From assembly GCA_020859725.1 (NCBI GenBank), contig JAJBVR010000190.1, positions 1 to 5,411 on the forward strand: a DNA stretch of 5,411 nt, read 5' to 3'. The number at the start of each line of letters is the position of its first letter. The stretch's first letter is position 1. Below, piece by piece: positions 5,403 through 5,411 of this stretch. The position numbers and the translations under genes are program-made. Source of the DNA: Clostridiales bacterium. GTDB taxonomy: Bacteria > Bacillota > Clostridia > Oscillospirales > Acutalibacteraceae. The notes beneath the pieces are model-generated. The model saw only the letters and a list, made by a program, of their open reading frames with translations. It searched no databases and was not told the DNA's origin.

Positions 5403-5411
5403 GCTTAGAAT

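Noticed and set aside
1..5411. CRISPR array, transposon ends, tRNA genes or phage attachment site
   Set aside because: I saw no regularly spaced repeats, no transposase or terminal inverted repeats, and no tRNA-like sequence on either strand.

Overview
The window is AT-rich chromosomal DNA, most likely from a Gram-positive anaerobe of the Clostridia (Bacillota). This is inferred from strong Shine-Dalgarno sequences, consensus sigma-A type promoters (TTGACA/TATAAT with 17-bp spacers), a type A RNase P RNA, a LytR-CpsA-Psr cell-wall protein and a MarR-plus-ABC-exporter operon typical of that group. No species can be named from the sequence alone. Everything from 1 to 3541 is transcribed on the minus strand. 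The LytR-CpsA-Psr gene and what follows it lie on the plus strand.

Layout. (1) 1-1147, minus: an operon with a near-perfect promoter and an overlapping palindromic operator, a MarR-family regulator, then the first half-gene of an ABC exporter that runs off the left edge. Both genes carry a lesion. The regulator's best start codon is ACG, correctly placed behind a good Shine-Dalgarno. The exporter is shifted out of frame at an A6 run about 14 codons from its start. (2) 1158-3093, minus: a two-gene operon of a class II aldolase (IolJ-like) and a PfkB sugar kinase (IolC-like), closed by a strong intrinsic terminator. Together they would phosphorylate 5-dehydro-2-deoxygluconate and cleave the product to dihydroxyacetone phosphate and malonate semialdehyde. 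The rest of the inositol pathway is absent from the window. (3) 3173-3541, minus: the RNase P RNA gene rnpB with its own promoter. (4) 3559-4985, plus: a divergently transcribed LytR-CpsA-Psr protein with its own promoter and a terminator about 110 bases past the stop. (5) 4986-5411: no intact gene, but broken open-frame stretches that look like the remains of a small protein gene.

The kinase and aldolase act in consecutive steps. The MarR protein would control the exporter operon through the palindrome at its promoter. RNase P RNA and the cell-wall protein are housekeeping neighbours sharing one divergent promoter region. No clearly new system is visible. The most notable points are the paired defects in the regulator/exporter operon, the stand-alone kinase/aldolase pair behind rnpB with no obvious promoter, and the decayed coding signal at the right end.
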